64,000 nucleotides of DNA from Bradyrhizobium iriomotense (GCF_018129405.1 NZ_JAFCLP010000013.1:155054-219053); one strand, 5' to 3'; positions 44,277-54,679 are shown, counted from the first letter of the stretch. The notes: generated from the letters alone by a model not told the origin. A program made the numbers and translations.

Positions 44277-45560
44277 CTAATCCACCAGGATCACCCGGAT
44301 ATCGTTGACGTTCGTCAGCGTCGGGCCGGGCTGCAGCAGATCGCCCGTGGCCTCGAAGAACGTCGTCGCGTCGTTGTTGTTCAGATAAGCCTGCGGCTGC
44401 AGGCCTTGCGCCTTCATTTTCGCGAAGGTCGCAGCGTCGATCAGCGCGCCGGCGGGGTCGGTCGGGTGGCCGGCGCCGCCATCGGCGCCGTCGGTGTCGC
44501 CGGCGAGCGCCGCAATACCCGCCGTGTCCTTTAAGAGGCCCGCCAGCGCCAATGCGTATTCCTGGTTGGGACCACCGCGCCCGTTGCCGCGCACGGTCAC
44601 CGTGAGCTCGCCGCCGGAGAGGATCGCGATGCGCTTGCCTTGCGCACGCGCCTCGAGCGCCAGCCTGGCGTGATCGGCGGCGACCTCGCGCGCCTCGCCC
44701 TCGAGATCGGCGCCGAGATCGATGGTCTCATAGCCGGCCTCTTGAGCGAGCTTCACCGCGGCGTCCAGCGATTGCTTGGGCCGTGCGATCAGCTCGAACG
44801 ACGCGCGCGCGAAGGCGGCATCGCCGGGCTTGCAGCTTTCATTGGCGGGATCGTCGAGCGCGCGGCGCACGGCGTCGTCGATGTCGAGCTTGTACTTCGC
44901 GACGATCGCGCGCGCATCCGCCAGCGTGGTCGGATCGGGCACGGTGGGGCCGGAGGCAATCGCGGAAGGATCGTCGTGCGGCACGTCGGAGATCGCGAGC
45001 GTGACGATCTCGGCGGCGTTCCTGCCCGCGCGCGCGAGCCGCCCGCCCTTGATGCGCGAGAGGTGTTTTCTGACGACGTTCATCTCGCCGATCGGCGCGC
45101 CCGAGCGCAGCAGCGCCTTGTTGACCGCCTGCTTCTGCGCGAAGCTGATGCCGTCCACGGGCGCGATCCAGTTCGCCGAGCCGCCGCCGGTGAGCAGCAC
45201 CAGCAGCAGATCGTCAGGGCGAGCCTCGCCTGCGAGCGCGAGCGTATCGGCCGCGCCCTTGAGGCCCGCCTCGTCGGGTACGGGATGGCCGGCCTCGACC
45301 ACGCGGATGCGGCGCGTCGGCACGCCATAGCCGTGGCGCGTGGTGGCGATGCCGACCAGCCGCTCCGGCGCGAGTTCTAACGTTTCGAGATAATGCCGCT
45401 CCGCGGCCGCGGCCATCGCGCCGGCCCCCTTGCCGGCGGCAAGGCAGATCACGCGCCCCTTGGGCGCGGGGCGCAAGTGAGGCGCCAGAATCGTATTCGG
45501 ATGGGCGGCGGCAACGGCGGCGTCGTAAAGCGCGCGGAGCAGGGGACGTCGGTCGGTCAT
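44277..45560 (-). CDS. Glycerate kinase type-2 family protein
   Basis: 427 residues from the ATG at 45560 (MTDRRPLLRALYDAAVAAAH), with GAGG eight bases upstream; the frame is open further upstream. Motifs of the GckA/TtuD (MOFRL) family: LAAGKGAGAMAAAAER, LLTGGGSANWIAPVDGIS, VVRKHLSRIKGGRLAR, and the C-terminal GRGGPNQEYALALA with DTDGADGGAG. It phosphorylates D-glycerate (2-kinase type; older annotations say hydroxypyruvate reductase). The 3' end is duplicated at 36445-36512. Confidence 0.88.
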   Translation of the reverse strand: MTDRRPLLRALYDAAVAAAHPNTILAPHLRPAPKGRVICLAAGKGAGAMAAAAERHYLETLELAPERLVGIATTRHGYGVPTRRIRVVEAGHPVPDEAGLKGAADTLALAGEARPDDLLLVLLTGGGSANWIAPVDGISFAQKQAVNKALLRSGAPIGEMNVVRKHLSRIKGGRLARAGRNAAEIVTLAISDVPHDDPSAIASGPTVPDPTTLADARAIVAKYKLDIDDAVRRALDDPANESCKPGDAAFARASFELIARPKQSLDAAVKLAQEAGYETIDLGADLEGEAREVAADHARLALEARAQGKRIAILSGGELTVTVRGNGRGGPNQEYALALAGLLKDTAGIAALAGDTDGADGGAGHPTDPAGALIDAATFAKMKAQGLQPQAYLNNNDATTFFEATGDLLQPGPTLTNVNDIRVILVD

Positions 45561-45698
45561 GACGATGGCCTCAAGCAGACTCTTGGCGGCGGCGGGGCCG
45601 CCAGTCACATGCCTAGCGCATCGGGCGCGAAAGCGTAAGCAGGCTTTACCATCATTCGATTGTGCAATCGCGTGATCATAATCGCCGCGCAAGCAAAA

Positions 45699-45725
45699 GC
45701 CCCCTGCGATGGTCTCGCAGGGGGC
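45699..45725 (-). terminator. Intrinsic terminator of binding-protein gene 1
   Basis: Perfect 11-bp stem GCCCCCTGCGA / TCGCAGGGGGC, loop of five bases, followed on the minus strand by TTTTGC. It lies 25 bp past the stop at 45750. Confidence 0.88.
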
Positions 45726-45749
45726 CGCTACGTCGTTGTCTATTTCGGC

Positions 45750-46979
45750 CTAACCGGAGACATCGCCGTTGATGACGTCCCCGAATCGCTCCCAGCTCTC
45801 ACCCTTGAAGCGCATCAGCTGAAGTTGCGAGATCGGAGCGAAGTCGCTCGGACTGGTATTGATCTTGACTCCCGGCAACAGGCCGATGAGTTCGACGTCC
45901 TTCAAGCTGGCCGCCTGTTTCATCACGTTCTGGCGCGTCAGGTCGTCACCGCAAGCCTTCAAGACGCGCACAAGTCCTTGCGACACGATGTAGGCGTACA
46001 TCACATTGAAGTCGGCGCGATTGGCCTCTGGATAATATTTGTCGAGAAACCCGTTCCAGGCCTTGACCGCGGCATCGTCTTTCCATTGCGGATCAGTGGG
46101 GTCCTTGAGGTAGATGGATGAGATGATGTCTTGCGCGTTTTCGAAGCCGGCAGGCTTGATCACGCTTCCGATCTGGGCCGAGACGTTGTTGAGGAAGTGC
46201 AGCGGCTTCCAGCCGATCTCGGCATTCTTCTTGATCGCCTGCGCCGCGAATTTCGGCGTGCTGATGTTGAAGAACACGTCGGCGCCGGTCGCCTTGAGCT
46301 TGACGATGTGGGAGTCGATGGTGGGCTCCGAGACCTCATAGCTTTCCTCGACGACGATCATCGAGGCGGCCTTGCTGCCGAGCCCGTCCTTGAAGCCTTT
46401 CAGATAGTCCTTGCCGTAATCGTCGTTCTGATAGAGCACGGCGATCTTGGCGTTCGGATGGTTCTTCAGGATGTATTTCGCGTAGATGATGGATTCGCTC
46501 TGGTAGTTGGGCTGCCAGCCCATGGTCCAGGGAAACTCCTTCGGATCATTCCACTTGGTGGCGCCGGTGGCGACGAACAGTTGCGGCACCTTCTTCGAAT
46601 TCATGTACTTGTGGATCGCCGAATTCGGCGGCGTGCCGAGCGAGTTGAAGATCAACAGCACCTCGTCGCTCTCGACCAGCTTGCGCGCCTGCTCCACCGT
46701 CTTCGGCGGCGAGTAGCCGTCGTCATAGGAGATGAAGTTGATCTTGCGGCCGTTGATGCCGCCTTCCGCATTGATCATGCGGAAATAGGCTTCCTCCGTC
46801 TTGCCGATCACGCCGTAGGCGGAAGCCGGTCCGCTGTAGGGCATGATGTTGCCGACCTTGATCTCGGTGTCGGTCGCGCCGGTATCGTACTTCTTCTGGG
46901 CCGATGCAGTGGAGGCCGAGGCCGCGATGAGCGCAAGCGCCAGTGACGCGGCCGCAAGTTTGCCGGTGACAGCGGGCAT
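45750..46979 (-). CDS. ABC transporter substrate-binding protein, LivK type (tandem copy 1)
   Basis: 409 residues with a signal peptide (LAAASLALALIAASASTASA, then QKKYDTGATDTEIKVGNIMP). A periplasmic type-I binding protein (Peripla_BP_6). It is the last of four tandem paralogues (to 51215), which share VGNIMPYSGPASAYG-like, RKINFISYDD-like and FPWTMGWQPNYQ-like blocks almost unchanged. It has its own ribosome site and terminator. The ligand is probably a carboxylate or fatty-acid-like compound, given the linked pim operon; this is inference. Confidence 0.92.
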   Translation of the reverse strand: MPAVTGKLAAASLALALIAASASTASAQKKYDTGATDTEIKVGNIMPYSGPASAYGVIGKTEEAYFRMINAEGGINGRKINFISYDDGYSPPKTVEQARKLVESDEVLLIFNSLGTPPNSAIHKYMNSKKVPQLFVATGATKWNDPKEFPWTMGWQPNYQSESIIYAKYILKNHPNAKIAVLYQNDDYGKDYLKGFKDGLGSKAASMIVVEESYEVSEPTIDSHIVKLKATGADVFFNISTPKFAAQAIKKNAEIGWKPLHFLNNVSAQIGSVIKPAGFENAQDIISSIYLKDPTDPQWKDDAAVKAWNGFLDKYYPEANRADFNVMYAYIVSQGLVRVLKACGDDLTRQNVMKQAASLKDVELIGLLPGVKINTSPSDFAPISQLQLMRFKGESWERFGDVINGDVSG

Positions 46980-47083
46980 TCCTATCTCCCTGATTTTCTT
47001 GATGAGTGTGCGTCATTTTCTTTTTTGGCTTCTTGGCGACGCGGCGGCGATTGAATACGATTTGCGTTGCGGCATCAAGGAAA

Positions 47084-47110
47084 AGCCCCTGCGAGGAGGT
47101 CGCAGGGGCT
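47084..47110 (-). terminator. Intrinsic terminator of binding-protein gene 2
   Basis: Perfect 11-bp stem AGCCCCTGCGA / TCGCAGGGGCT, followed on the minus strand by TTTTCC. It resembles the terminator at 45699-45725 in sequence, consistent with a duplicated gene-plus-terminator unit. Confidence 0.85.
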
Positions 47111-47146
47111 GCTTCTTTAGTAGTCATGGTCGGCCATGCCGGCCTT

Positions 47147-48376
47147 TCAGCCGCTGACGTCGCCACTGAGGACGTCGCCGAACAGCTCCCAGCTTTCGCC
47201 CTTGAAGCGCATGAGCTGCACCTGGGACAGTGGAGCAAAGTCGGTGGGGCTGGTATTGGCCTTGATGCCCGGCAGCAGGCCGGCGGCTTCGAAGTTCTTG
47301 ATGCTGGCTGCCTGCTTCATGACATTGGCGCGCGTCAGATCGTCGCCACATGCCTTCAAGACGTGCTCGAGGCCCTGGGCCACGATGTAGCCGTACATCA
47401 CCGCCGAATCCGTTCGGTTGGCTTCGGGATAGTACTTGTCGAGGAACGCATTCCAGGCCTTCATCGCCGGATCGTCCTTCCATTGCGGATCGGTCGGATC
47501 CATGTAGTAGTTCGAGGAGATGATGCCTTGCGAGGCCTCGAAGCCAGCCGGCTTCATGACGCTGCCGATGGAGACCGAGACGTTGTTGAGGAAGTGCATT
47601 GGCTTCCAGCCGATCTCGTGCATCTTCTTGATCGACTGAGCCGCAAATTTCGGCGTGGTGACGTTGAAGAATACGTCGGCATCCGTTGACTTCAGCTTGA
47701 CGATGCTGGAGTCGATGGTCGGCTGCGCCACCTCGTAGCTTTCCTCGACGACGATCATCGACTCTGCCTTGGTGCCTAGGCCGTCCTTCAGGCCTTTGAC
47801 ATAATCTTTGCCGTAGTCGTCATTCTGATAGAGGATGGCTATCTTGGCGTTCGGCTTCTCCTTCAGAATGTACTTTGCGTAGATGCGGGCTTCGGTCTGG
47901 TAGTTCGGCTGCCAGCCCATAGTCCACGGGAAATTCTTGGGATCATCCCATTTGGTGGCGCCGGTGGCGACGAACAGTTGCGGCACCTTCTTCGAGTTCA
48001 TGTATTTCTGGATCGCCGTGTTGGGCGGCGTGCCGAGCGATTGGAAGATCAGCAGCACCTCGTCGCTCTCGACCAGCTTGCGCGCCTGCTCCACCGTCTT
48101 CGGCGGGGAATAGGCGTCGTCATAGCTGATGAAGTTGATCTTGCGGCCGTTGATGCCGCCCTCGGCGTTGATCTTGCGGAAATAGGCCTCCTCGGTCTTG
48201 CCGATCACGCCGTAGGCGGAGGCTGGTCCGCTGTAGGGCATGATGTTGCCGATCTTGATTTCGGTGTCGGATGCGCCGGTATCGTATTTCTTCTGCGCGA
48301 ACGCGGTCGTGGACAAGGTGGCAGCGAGCACGAGGGCAGCCGAGAAGGCCCCCAATCGCACATGCATTGCAGGCAT
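47147..48376 (-). CDS. ABC transporter substrate-binding protein, LivK type (tandem copy 2)
   Basis: 409 residues from the ATG at 48376 (GGGAG six bases upstream); the frame is open further upstream. Signal peptide LGAFSAALVLAATLSTTAFA. The mature part is the closest visible match to copy 1, including same length, KTVEQARKLVESDEVLLIF and an almost identical C-terminus (FAPLSQVQLMRFKGESWELF). Separated from copy 1 by 167 bp with a terminator. Confidence 0.92.
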   Translation of the reverse strand: MPAMHVRLGAFSAALVLAATLSTTAFAQKKYDTGASDTEIKIGNIMPYSGPASAYGVIGKTEEAYFRKINAEGGINGRKINFISYDDAYSPPKTVEQARKLVESDEVLLIFQSLGTPPNTAIQKYMNSKKVPQLFVATGATKWDDPKNFPWTMGWQPNYQTEARIYAKYILKEKPNAKIAILYQNDDYGKDYVKGLKDGLGTKAESMIVVEESYEVAQPTIDSSIVKLKSTDADVFFNVTTPKFAAQSIKKMHEIGWKPMHFLNNVSVSIGSVMKPAGFEASQGIISSNYYMDPTDPQWKDDPAMKAWNAFLDKYYPEANRTDSAVMYGYIVAQGLEHVLKACGDDLTRANVMKQAASIKNFEAAGLLPGIKANTSPTDFAPLSQVQLMRFKGESWELFGDVLSGDVSG

Positions 48377-48632
48377 CTTGATCTCCCTAGGTAGGTTTGA
48401 ATGTGCCGTGTTCTTGATCGGAAGCGATCGTTGCGCGTCGCTCCGGCACACATTGAATACCCTTCCCGGGCGACCAGCAAGGAGAACGCCCCGCCCGAGC
48501 TGTCGCAGCGGGACCCTCTTTTTTCGAGACGATGTGGAATATTCTGGCGCGCGAGATGGGATGCGCCATCAATCAGCTACGCAGAAGTTGTTCTGTGAAA
48601 TGGGAGCTATTCTTAATTGTGAACTTGCAGGC

Positions 48633-49859
48633 TCAGTGGTTCATCTCGCTCGAGATGATGTCGCCGAACAGCTCCCATTTCTTGCCCTTGAAGCGCATCA
48701 TCTGGAGCTGCTCGATCGGGGCGAAATTGTCAGGTGCGGTGTTGATCTTGATTCCGGGCAGCAGCGTGTCGGGCTCGAAATCCCTGATGCTGGCGGCCTG
48801 CCTCATGACGTTCTCGCGGGTGAGATCGTCGCCGCACATCTGCAGCACCTTGACCATGGTCTGGGCTGCGGCATAGCCGAATACCACGCCGGCATCGAGC
48901 TTGTTGGCCTTGGGCTCGTACTGCGCGAGGAAATTGTAGAACTTCTTCATGCCGTCATCGGCGTTCCATTGCGGGTCGGAGCCGTCCTTGGTGTAGGTGG
49001 CCGACAGGACGCCTTGCGAGATCTCGAGGCCCGCGGGCTCCAGCACGCCGCCGACCGAGGTTGAGACGTTGGAGATGATGTGGAGCGGGTGCCAGTTGAT
49101 CTCCGCCGCCTTCTTGATCGCCTGCGCCGCAAATTTCGGGGTGGTGATGCTGATGAAGACGTCGGCGCCCGAGGCCTTCAGTTTCACGACGTGCTCGTCG
49201 ATCGCGGGCTCCGAGGTGTCGTAGCCGTCTTCCAGCACGATCATCGAGGCCTTGGGCCCGAGGCCCTCCTTCAGTCCTTTCAGATAGTCCTTGCCGAAAT
49301 CGTCGTTCTGGTAGAGCACGCCGATCTTGGCGTCCGGCTTCTCCTTCATGACGTACTTGGCGTAGATGCGCGCCTCGCTCGCGTAGCTCGGCTGCCAGCC
49401 CATGGTCCAGGGATATTGCCTGGGGTCGTTCCACTTCGAGGCGCCGCTCGCCACGAACAACTGCGGCACCTTCTTCTCATTCATGTATTTGCGGATCGCG
49501 CCATTGGTGGAGGTGCCGAGCGAGCCGAAGATCAAGAGCACCCCGTCGCTCTCGACCAGCTTGCGCGCCTGCTCCACCGTCTTCGGCGGCGAATAGCCGT
49601 CGTCGTAGGAGATGAACTTGATCTTGCGGCCGTTGATGCCGCCCTCGGCATTGATCTTGTTGAAATAGGCTTCCTCGGTCCTGCCGATCGCGGCATAGGC
49701 GGAGGCCGGCCCGCTATAGGGCATGATGTTGCCTATTCTGATCTCGGTATCGGAAGCGCCGCTGTCGTATTTCTTTTGTGCCTGTGCCGGGCTGCTCATC
49801 GCAGTGCACAATGCGAGTGCGGCCAGGAGGGCCGCAACCTGAAATCGAACGGCAGTCAT
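48633..49859 (-). CDS. ABC transporter substrate-binding protein, LivK type (tandem copy 3)
   Basis: 408 residues from the ATG at 49859 with GTAGGAG upstream; signal peptide VAALLAALALCTAMSSPAQA. The most divergent of the four: ISITTPKFAAQAIKKAAEIN and PDTLLPGIKINTAPDNFAPI still align, but the hinge and C-terminal parts differ more, suggesting altered ligand preference. Confidence 0.9.
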   Translation of the reverse strand: MTAVRFQVAALLAALALCTAMSSPAQAQKKYDSGASDTEIRIGNIMPYSGPASAYAAIGRTEEAYFNKINAEGGINGRKIKFISYDDGYSPPKTVEQARKLVESDGVLLIFGSLGTSTNGAIRKYMNEKKVPQLFVASGASKWNDPRQYPWTMGWQPSYASEARIYAKYVMKEKPDAKIGVLYQNDDFGKDYLKGLKEGLGPKASMIVLEDGYDTSEPAIDEHVVKLKASGADVFISITTPKFAAQAIKKAAEINWHPLHIISNVSTSVGGVLEPAGLEISQGVLSATYTKDGSDPQWNADDGMKKFYNFLAQYEPKANKLDAGVVFGYAAAQTMVKVLQMCGDDLTRENVMRQAASIRDFEPDTLLPGIKINTAPDNFAPIEQLQMMRFKGKKWELFGDIISSEMNH

Positions 49860-49924
49860 CTTTCTCCTACCCCGGCTGGATCGGCGCCGCATTGAACAAG
49901 ATTGACGGGCAACGTCAACAAAAA

Positions 49925-49948
49925 GCCCCCGCGATCGCTCGCGGGGGC
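49925..49948 (-). terminator. Intrinsic terminator of binding-protein gene 4
   Basis: Perfect 10-bp stem GCCCCCGCGA / TCGCGGGGGC, loop TCGC, followed on the minus strand by TTTTTG. It marks the end of the livG-F-H-M-binding protein transcription unit. Confidence 0.88.
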
Positions 49949-49979
49949 CTATCGATGCCAGGACTATGACGTCAGCGTG

Positions 49980-51215
49980 TCACTCGGAGGCGACGTCGCC
50001 GCTGATGATCTCGCCGAACAGTTCCCACTTCTCGCCCTTGAAGCGCTGCATCTGCAACTGCGCGATCGGGGCGAAGTCGGTGGCGCTGGTGTTGATCTTG
50101 ACGCCGGGCAGCAGGGTGTCCGGGGCAAAATCCTTCAGGCTCGCCGCCTGCTTCATCAGGTTGGCGCGGGTGAGGTCGTCACCGCACATCTCCAGCACCT
50201 TGGCCAGCGTCGAGGCCGCACCATAGCCGTAGACCATGGCGGTGTCGGACTTGTCCGCGCCCGGCATGTACTTGTCGACGAACTCGTTCCACTTCTTCAT
50301 GCCGGGGTCGTTGTTCCACTGCGGATCCGTGGAGTCCTTGGCATAGGCCGCCGACAGCACGTCCTGCGAGGCCTCGAAGCCGGCCGGCTTCATCACGCTG
50401 CCGACCGAGATCGAGACGTTGGTCAGGATCTGCAGCGGCTTCCAGGTGAGCTCGGCGGTCTTCTTGATGGTCTGCGCCGCGAATTTCGGCGTCGCGTAGA
50501 TCAGCAGCACGTCGGGGTTGGCGGCCTTGATCTTGACGATGTGGCCGTCGACCGACGGCTCCGAGACCTCATAGCTCTCTTCCATGATGATCATGGACGA
50601 GGCCTTGGCGCCGAGGCCGTCCTTGGTGCCCTTGAGGTAGTCTTTGCCGAAATCGTCGTTCTGGTAGAGGATCGCGATCTTGGCGTTCGGCTTCTCCTTC
50701 ATCAGCCATTTCGCGTAGATCTGCGCTTCGCTCTGGTAGGAGGGCTGCCAGCCCATGGTCCAGGGGAAGTTCTTCGGGTCGTTCCACTTGGTGGCGCCGG
50801 TGGCGACGAACAGCTGCGGGATCTTCTTGGCGTTCAGGTATTTCTGGATCGCCGTGTTCGAGGGCGTGCCGAGCGGGTTGAACACGGCCAGCACTTCGTC
50901 GCTCTCGACCAGCTTGCGGACCTGCTCGACCGCCTTCGGCGGCGAATAGGCGTCGTCATAGGTGACGAAGTTGATCTTGCGGCCGTTGATGCCGCCCTTG
51001 TCGTTGATCATCTTGAAATAGGCTTCTTCGGTCTTGCCGATGATGCCATAGGCCGACGCCGGACCGCTGTACGGCATGATGTTGCCGATCTTGATCTCGG
51101 TATCGGAAGCGCCGGTATCATATTTCTTTTGGGCAAATGCCGCGCCGGAGTTGAAAGTGAAGGCTGCCGTTGCCGTGACCAGCGCGGCGGCTCGCAGTGT
51201 TCTTCCAAAAGACAA
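49980..51215 (-). CDS. ABC transporter substrate-binding protein, LivK type (tandem copy 4)
   Basis: 411 residues from a TTG at 51215 (AAAGGAG seven bases upstream; no ATG lies between it and the signal peptide LRAAALVTATAAFTFNSGAA). It is the copy nearest the permease genes, 29 bp after the LivM-type stop, and so is likely co-transcribed with them. Same domain pattern as copies 1-3. Confidence 0.9.
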   Translation of the reverse strand: MSFGRTLRAAALVTATAAFTFNSGAAFAQKKYDTGASDTEIKIGNIMPYSGPASAYGIIGKTEEAYFKMINDKGGINGRKINFVTYDDAYSPPKAVEQVRKLVESDEVLAVFNPLGTPSNTAIQKYLNAKKIPQLFVATGATKWNDPKNFPWTMGWQPSYQSEAQIYAKWLMKEKPNAKIAILYQNDDFGKDYLKGTKDGLGAKASSMIIMEESYEVSEPSVDGHIVKIKAANPDVLLIYATPKFAAQTIKKTAELTWKPLQILTNVSISVGSVMKPAGFEASQDVLSAAYAKDSTDPQWNNDPGMKKWNEFVDKYMPGADKSDTAMVYGYGAASTLAKVLEMCGDDLTRANLMKQAASLKDFAPDTLLPGVKINTSATDFAPIAQLQMQRFKGEKWELFGEIISGDVASE

Positions 51216-51244
51216 TTCGGGTCTCCTTTGTACGATTAGCGGGT

Positions 51245-52270
51245 TCAATTCTTTCTGAGCTTTCCAGCGAGTTGCTGGCCCAGGATTGCGATCTGCCTTG
51301 CGCCATGCGGCACGAGGTAGATGACGAGGAACAACAGCACGCCGAACACGGCGCCGGAGAGGCCCTTCGAGATGCTCTCCGCCATGTTCGGCACGAAGAT
51401 GATGAAGGCTGCACCGACGAACGAGCCGGGCAGCCAGCCGACGCCGCCGACCACCATGCCGAGGAACAGCGAGATCGCGAGCGTGATGGTGTAGCTGTCG
51501 GGGGCCACGAACTGCACCGCGATGGCGCCGAGCGAGCCGGCGATACCGGTGATCGCGGCGGACACGCCGAAGGCCAGCGTCTTGTAGAGCGCGACGTTGA
51601 CACCCATCGAGGAGGCCGCGATCTCGTTGTCGCGGATCGCCATGAAGGCGCGGCCGGAGCGGGAGCGCAGCAGGTTCACCGAGAAGATGTAGATCGCGAT
51701 CGTCACGACGAGCGTGAAGTAGTACAGCCACATGTCCTGCGACATCGGCAGGCCGAACGGCGCGTCGGGCTTGGTGACGACAAGGCCCTGCACGCCGCCG
51801 GTCCAGTGCTCGAGGAAGTTCAGCTTCAGGAGCTGCGGCATCGCGGTGGCGAGCGCGAAGGTCGCGAGCGCGAGATAGACGCCCGACAGCCGCAGGGCCG
51901 GTTTGCCGAACAGGTAACCGAATCCGAAGCAGACCACGGCGGAAATCGGAATGGTAAGTGCGTAGTTGATGTTGGCGTGCTCCATCAGCACTGCCGAAGT
52001 ATAGGCGCCGACCGCGTAGAACGCGCTCTGGCCGAGCGAGAACTGGCCCGAGCCGCCGGTCAGGATGTTCAGCGCCAGCACGGCGAGCCCGTAGATCAGG
52101 AGCATCGTCATCTGGAAGATGACGAAGTTCTTGACGAAGACGGGCACGATCACGAGCGCGGCGAGCACCACCAGCGAGGTGCCGGTGCCCAGCGTCATGG
52201 CCCGCTTCGGAACGGCCTCGACCGCCTGGTGGCCTTCTGCAACGACTTCTTCTGCAGCGCTCATGATCAA
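51245..52270 (-). CDS. ABC transporter permease (LivM type)
   Basis: 341 residues with about ten membrane segments. LivM motif GGSGQFSLGQSAFYAVGAYT and the cytoplasmic coupling loop RSRSGRAFMAIRDNEIAASS. Its start overlaps the LivH-type stop (ATGA). Confidence 0.92.
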   Translation of the reverse strand: MIMSAAEEVVAEGHQAVEAVPKRAMTLGTGTSLVVLAALVIVPVFVKNFVIFQMTMLLIYGLAVLALNILTGGSGQFSLGQSAFYAVGAYTSAVLMEHANINYALTIPISAVVCFGFGYLFGKPALRLSGVYLALATFALATAMPQLLKLNFLEHWTGGVQGLVVTKPDAPFGLPMSQDMWLYYFTLVVTIAIYIFSVNLLRSRSGRAFMAIRDNEIAASSMGVNVALYKTLAFGVSAAITGIAGSLGAIAVQFVAPDSYTITLAISLFLGMVVGGVGWLPGSFVGAAFIIFVPNMAESISKGLSGAVFGVLLFLVIYLVPHGARQIAILGQQLAGKLRKN

Positions 52271-53145
52271 ACTCGCTTGACGATGTGCCGGCCGAACAGG
52301 CCAGCGGGTTTGACGACCAGGACGGAGATGATCAGCGCAAGCGCGATCGGAAGTTTCAGCTCGTTGCCGACGCCGGGGATGTAGGTGCCGGCGAGGTTCT
52401 CGAAGATGCCGACCAGGAAGCCGCCGACCACCGCGCCGAACGGGCTGGTGAGGCCGCCGAGCACGGCGGCGGCGAAGCCGTAGATCAGGACGCCGCCCAT
52501 CATGTTGGGCTCCAGGAACACCACGGGGGCGATCAGCATGCCGGCAATCGAGCCGATCGCCGAGGCCATGCCCCAGCCCAGCGCGATCATCCAGCTCGTG
52601 TTGATGCCGACGAGGCGCGCCGATTCAGGCACCGAGGCGGCCGCGCGCATCGCAAGGCCGATGCGGGTGTACTGGAAGAAGAAGTAGAGGCCGAGCAGCA
52701 GCAGCACGGTGACGCCGATCATGCCGGCCTGGTGGGTCGAGATCAGCTGGCTGCCCAGGAACGGCGCGGAGCCGAACGGGGTCGGGTACTGCTTGATGGT
52801 GAAGTCCCAGATCAGGCCGGCCGAGGAGTTGATGATCGCGAACAGCGCAATGAAACCGGCGACGTTGGTCAGGATCGGCGCCTTGGCGAGCGGCTTGAAC
52901 AAAATGCGCTCGATCGCGATGCCGCCGATGAAGGAGAACGCCAGCGTGATGACGAAGGCGGCCCAGTAGGAGATGCCCCACTGCATCAGCTGCCAGGAGA
53001 TGAAGGTCGAGAACATCGCCATCTCGCCCTGCGCGAAGTTGAGATGGTCGATCGCCTGGTAGATCATGACCACGGCGAGCGCCATGCAGGCGTAGATCGC
53101 GCCCGTGGCGATGCCGGCCAGGACCTGGTTGGTAAACAGCTCCAT
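52267..53145 (-). CDS. ABC transporter permease (LivH type)
   Basis: 292 residues from the ATG at 53145 (MELFTNQVLAGIATGAIYAC) with GGGAG upstream; the open frame further upstream is not membrane-like. Eight or so membrane segments with LNFAQGEMAMFSTFISWQLM and GLTSPFGAVVGGFLVGIFEN, typical of LivH. Confidence 0.92.
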   Translation of the reverse strand: MELFTNQVLAGIATGAIYACMALAVVMIYQAIDHLNFAQGEMAMFSTFISWQLMQWGISYWAAFVITLAFSFIGGIAIERILFKPLAKAPILTNVAGFIALFAIINSSAGLIWDFTIKQYPTPFGSAPFLGSQLISTHQAGMIGVTVLLLLGLYFFFQYTRIGLAMRAAASVPESARLVGINTSWMIALGWGMASAIGSIAGMLIAPVVFLEPNMMGGVLIYGFAAAVLGGLTSPFGAVVGGFLVGIFENLAGTYIPGVGNELKLPIALALIISVLVVKPAGLFGRHIVKRV

Positions 53146-53158
53146 TGTCCCGGCTCCC

Positions 53159-53868
53159 TCAGTAACCCAGATAGGATTTGCGGATTTCTTCGTTGTTCGC
53201 GATGTCCTTGGCATTGCCCGACATCACGATGCGGCCGGTCTCGATCACGTACGCCTGGTCGGCGAGCTCGAGCGCGAGCTGGGCGTTCTGCTCGACCACC
53301 AGGATCGACACCTTGTCCTCGCGGTTGATCTTGCCGAGGATGCCGAACAGGTCGCGCACCACCAGCGGCGCGAGGCCGAAGGAGGGCTCGTCCAGCAGCA
53401 TCAGCCGCGGTCGCAGCATCAGGGCACGGGCGACCGCGAGCATCTGCTGCTCGCCGCCGGAGAGCGTGCCGGCCTGCTGGGTGTGGCGCTGCTTCAGCAC
53501 CGGGAAATGCGCATACATGCGCTCGATGTCGGAGACGATGCCGGCGCTGTCCTTGCGGGTGATGGCCCCGAGCTGGAGGTTCTCCTCCACCGTCATGGTG
53601 GTGAAGGTGCCGCGGCCCTGCGGCACATGGGCGATGCCGAACCGCACGATGCTCTCGGTGGAGCGGTTGTTGAGCGGCTTGCCGTCGAACTCGATGCCGC
53701 CGGTGGAGCGCACCATGTTGCAGATCGCGCGCAGCGTCGTGGTCTTGCCGGCGCCGTTCGCACCGAGCAGCGTCGTCAGCGAGCCCTCGTTGAGCGAGAA
53801 GGACAGGCCATGGAGCGCCTGGACCTGGCCGTAATAGGCGCGCAGGTCCTTGACGTTGAGCAGCGTCG

Positions 53869-53872
<4 letters not shown>
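53159..53872 (-). CDS. ABC transporter ATP-binding protein (LivF type)
   Basis: 237 residues. Walker A GANGAGKTT, signature LSGGEQQML, Walker B LMLLDEPSFGL. YYGQVQALHGLSFSLNEGSL opens the domain. Four-base overlap with the LivG-type gene. Confidence 0.93.
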
Positions 53873-54666
<794 letters not shown>

Positions 54667-54679
54667 CTCGTCTCGCCCA

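Noticed and set aside
48480-48530. Terminator after binding protein copy 3
   Set aside because: Only a weak 5-bp stem with a long loop is visible; it is not comparable to the strong hairpins after copies 1, 2 and 4.
51216-51731. Upstream extension of binding protein copy 4
   Set aside because: The frame crosses the LivM-type gene on the same strand in another frame. A TTG with AAAGGAG at 51215 directly before a signal peptide is the sensible start.
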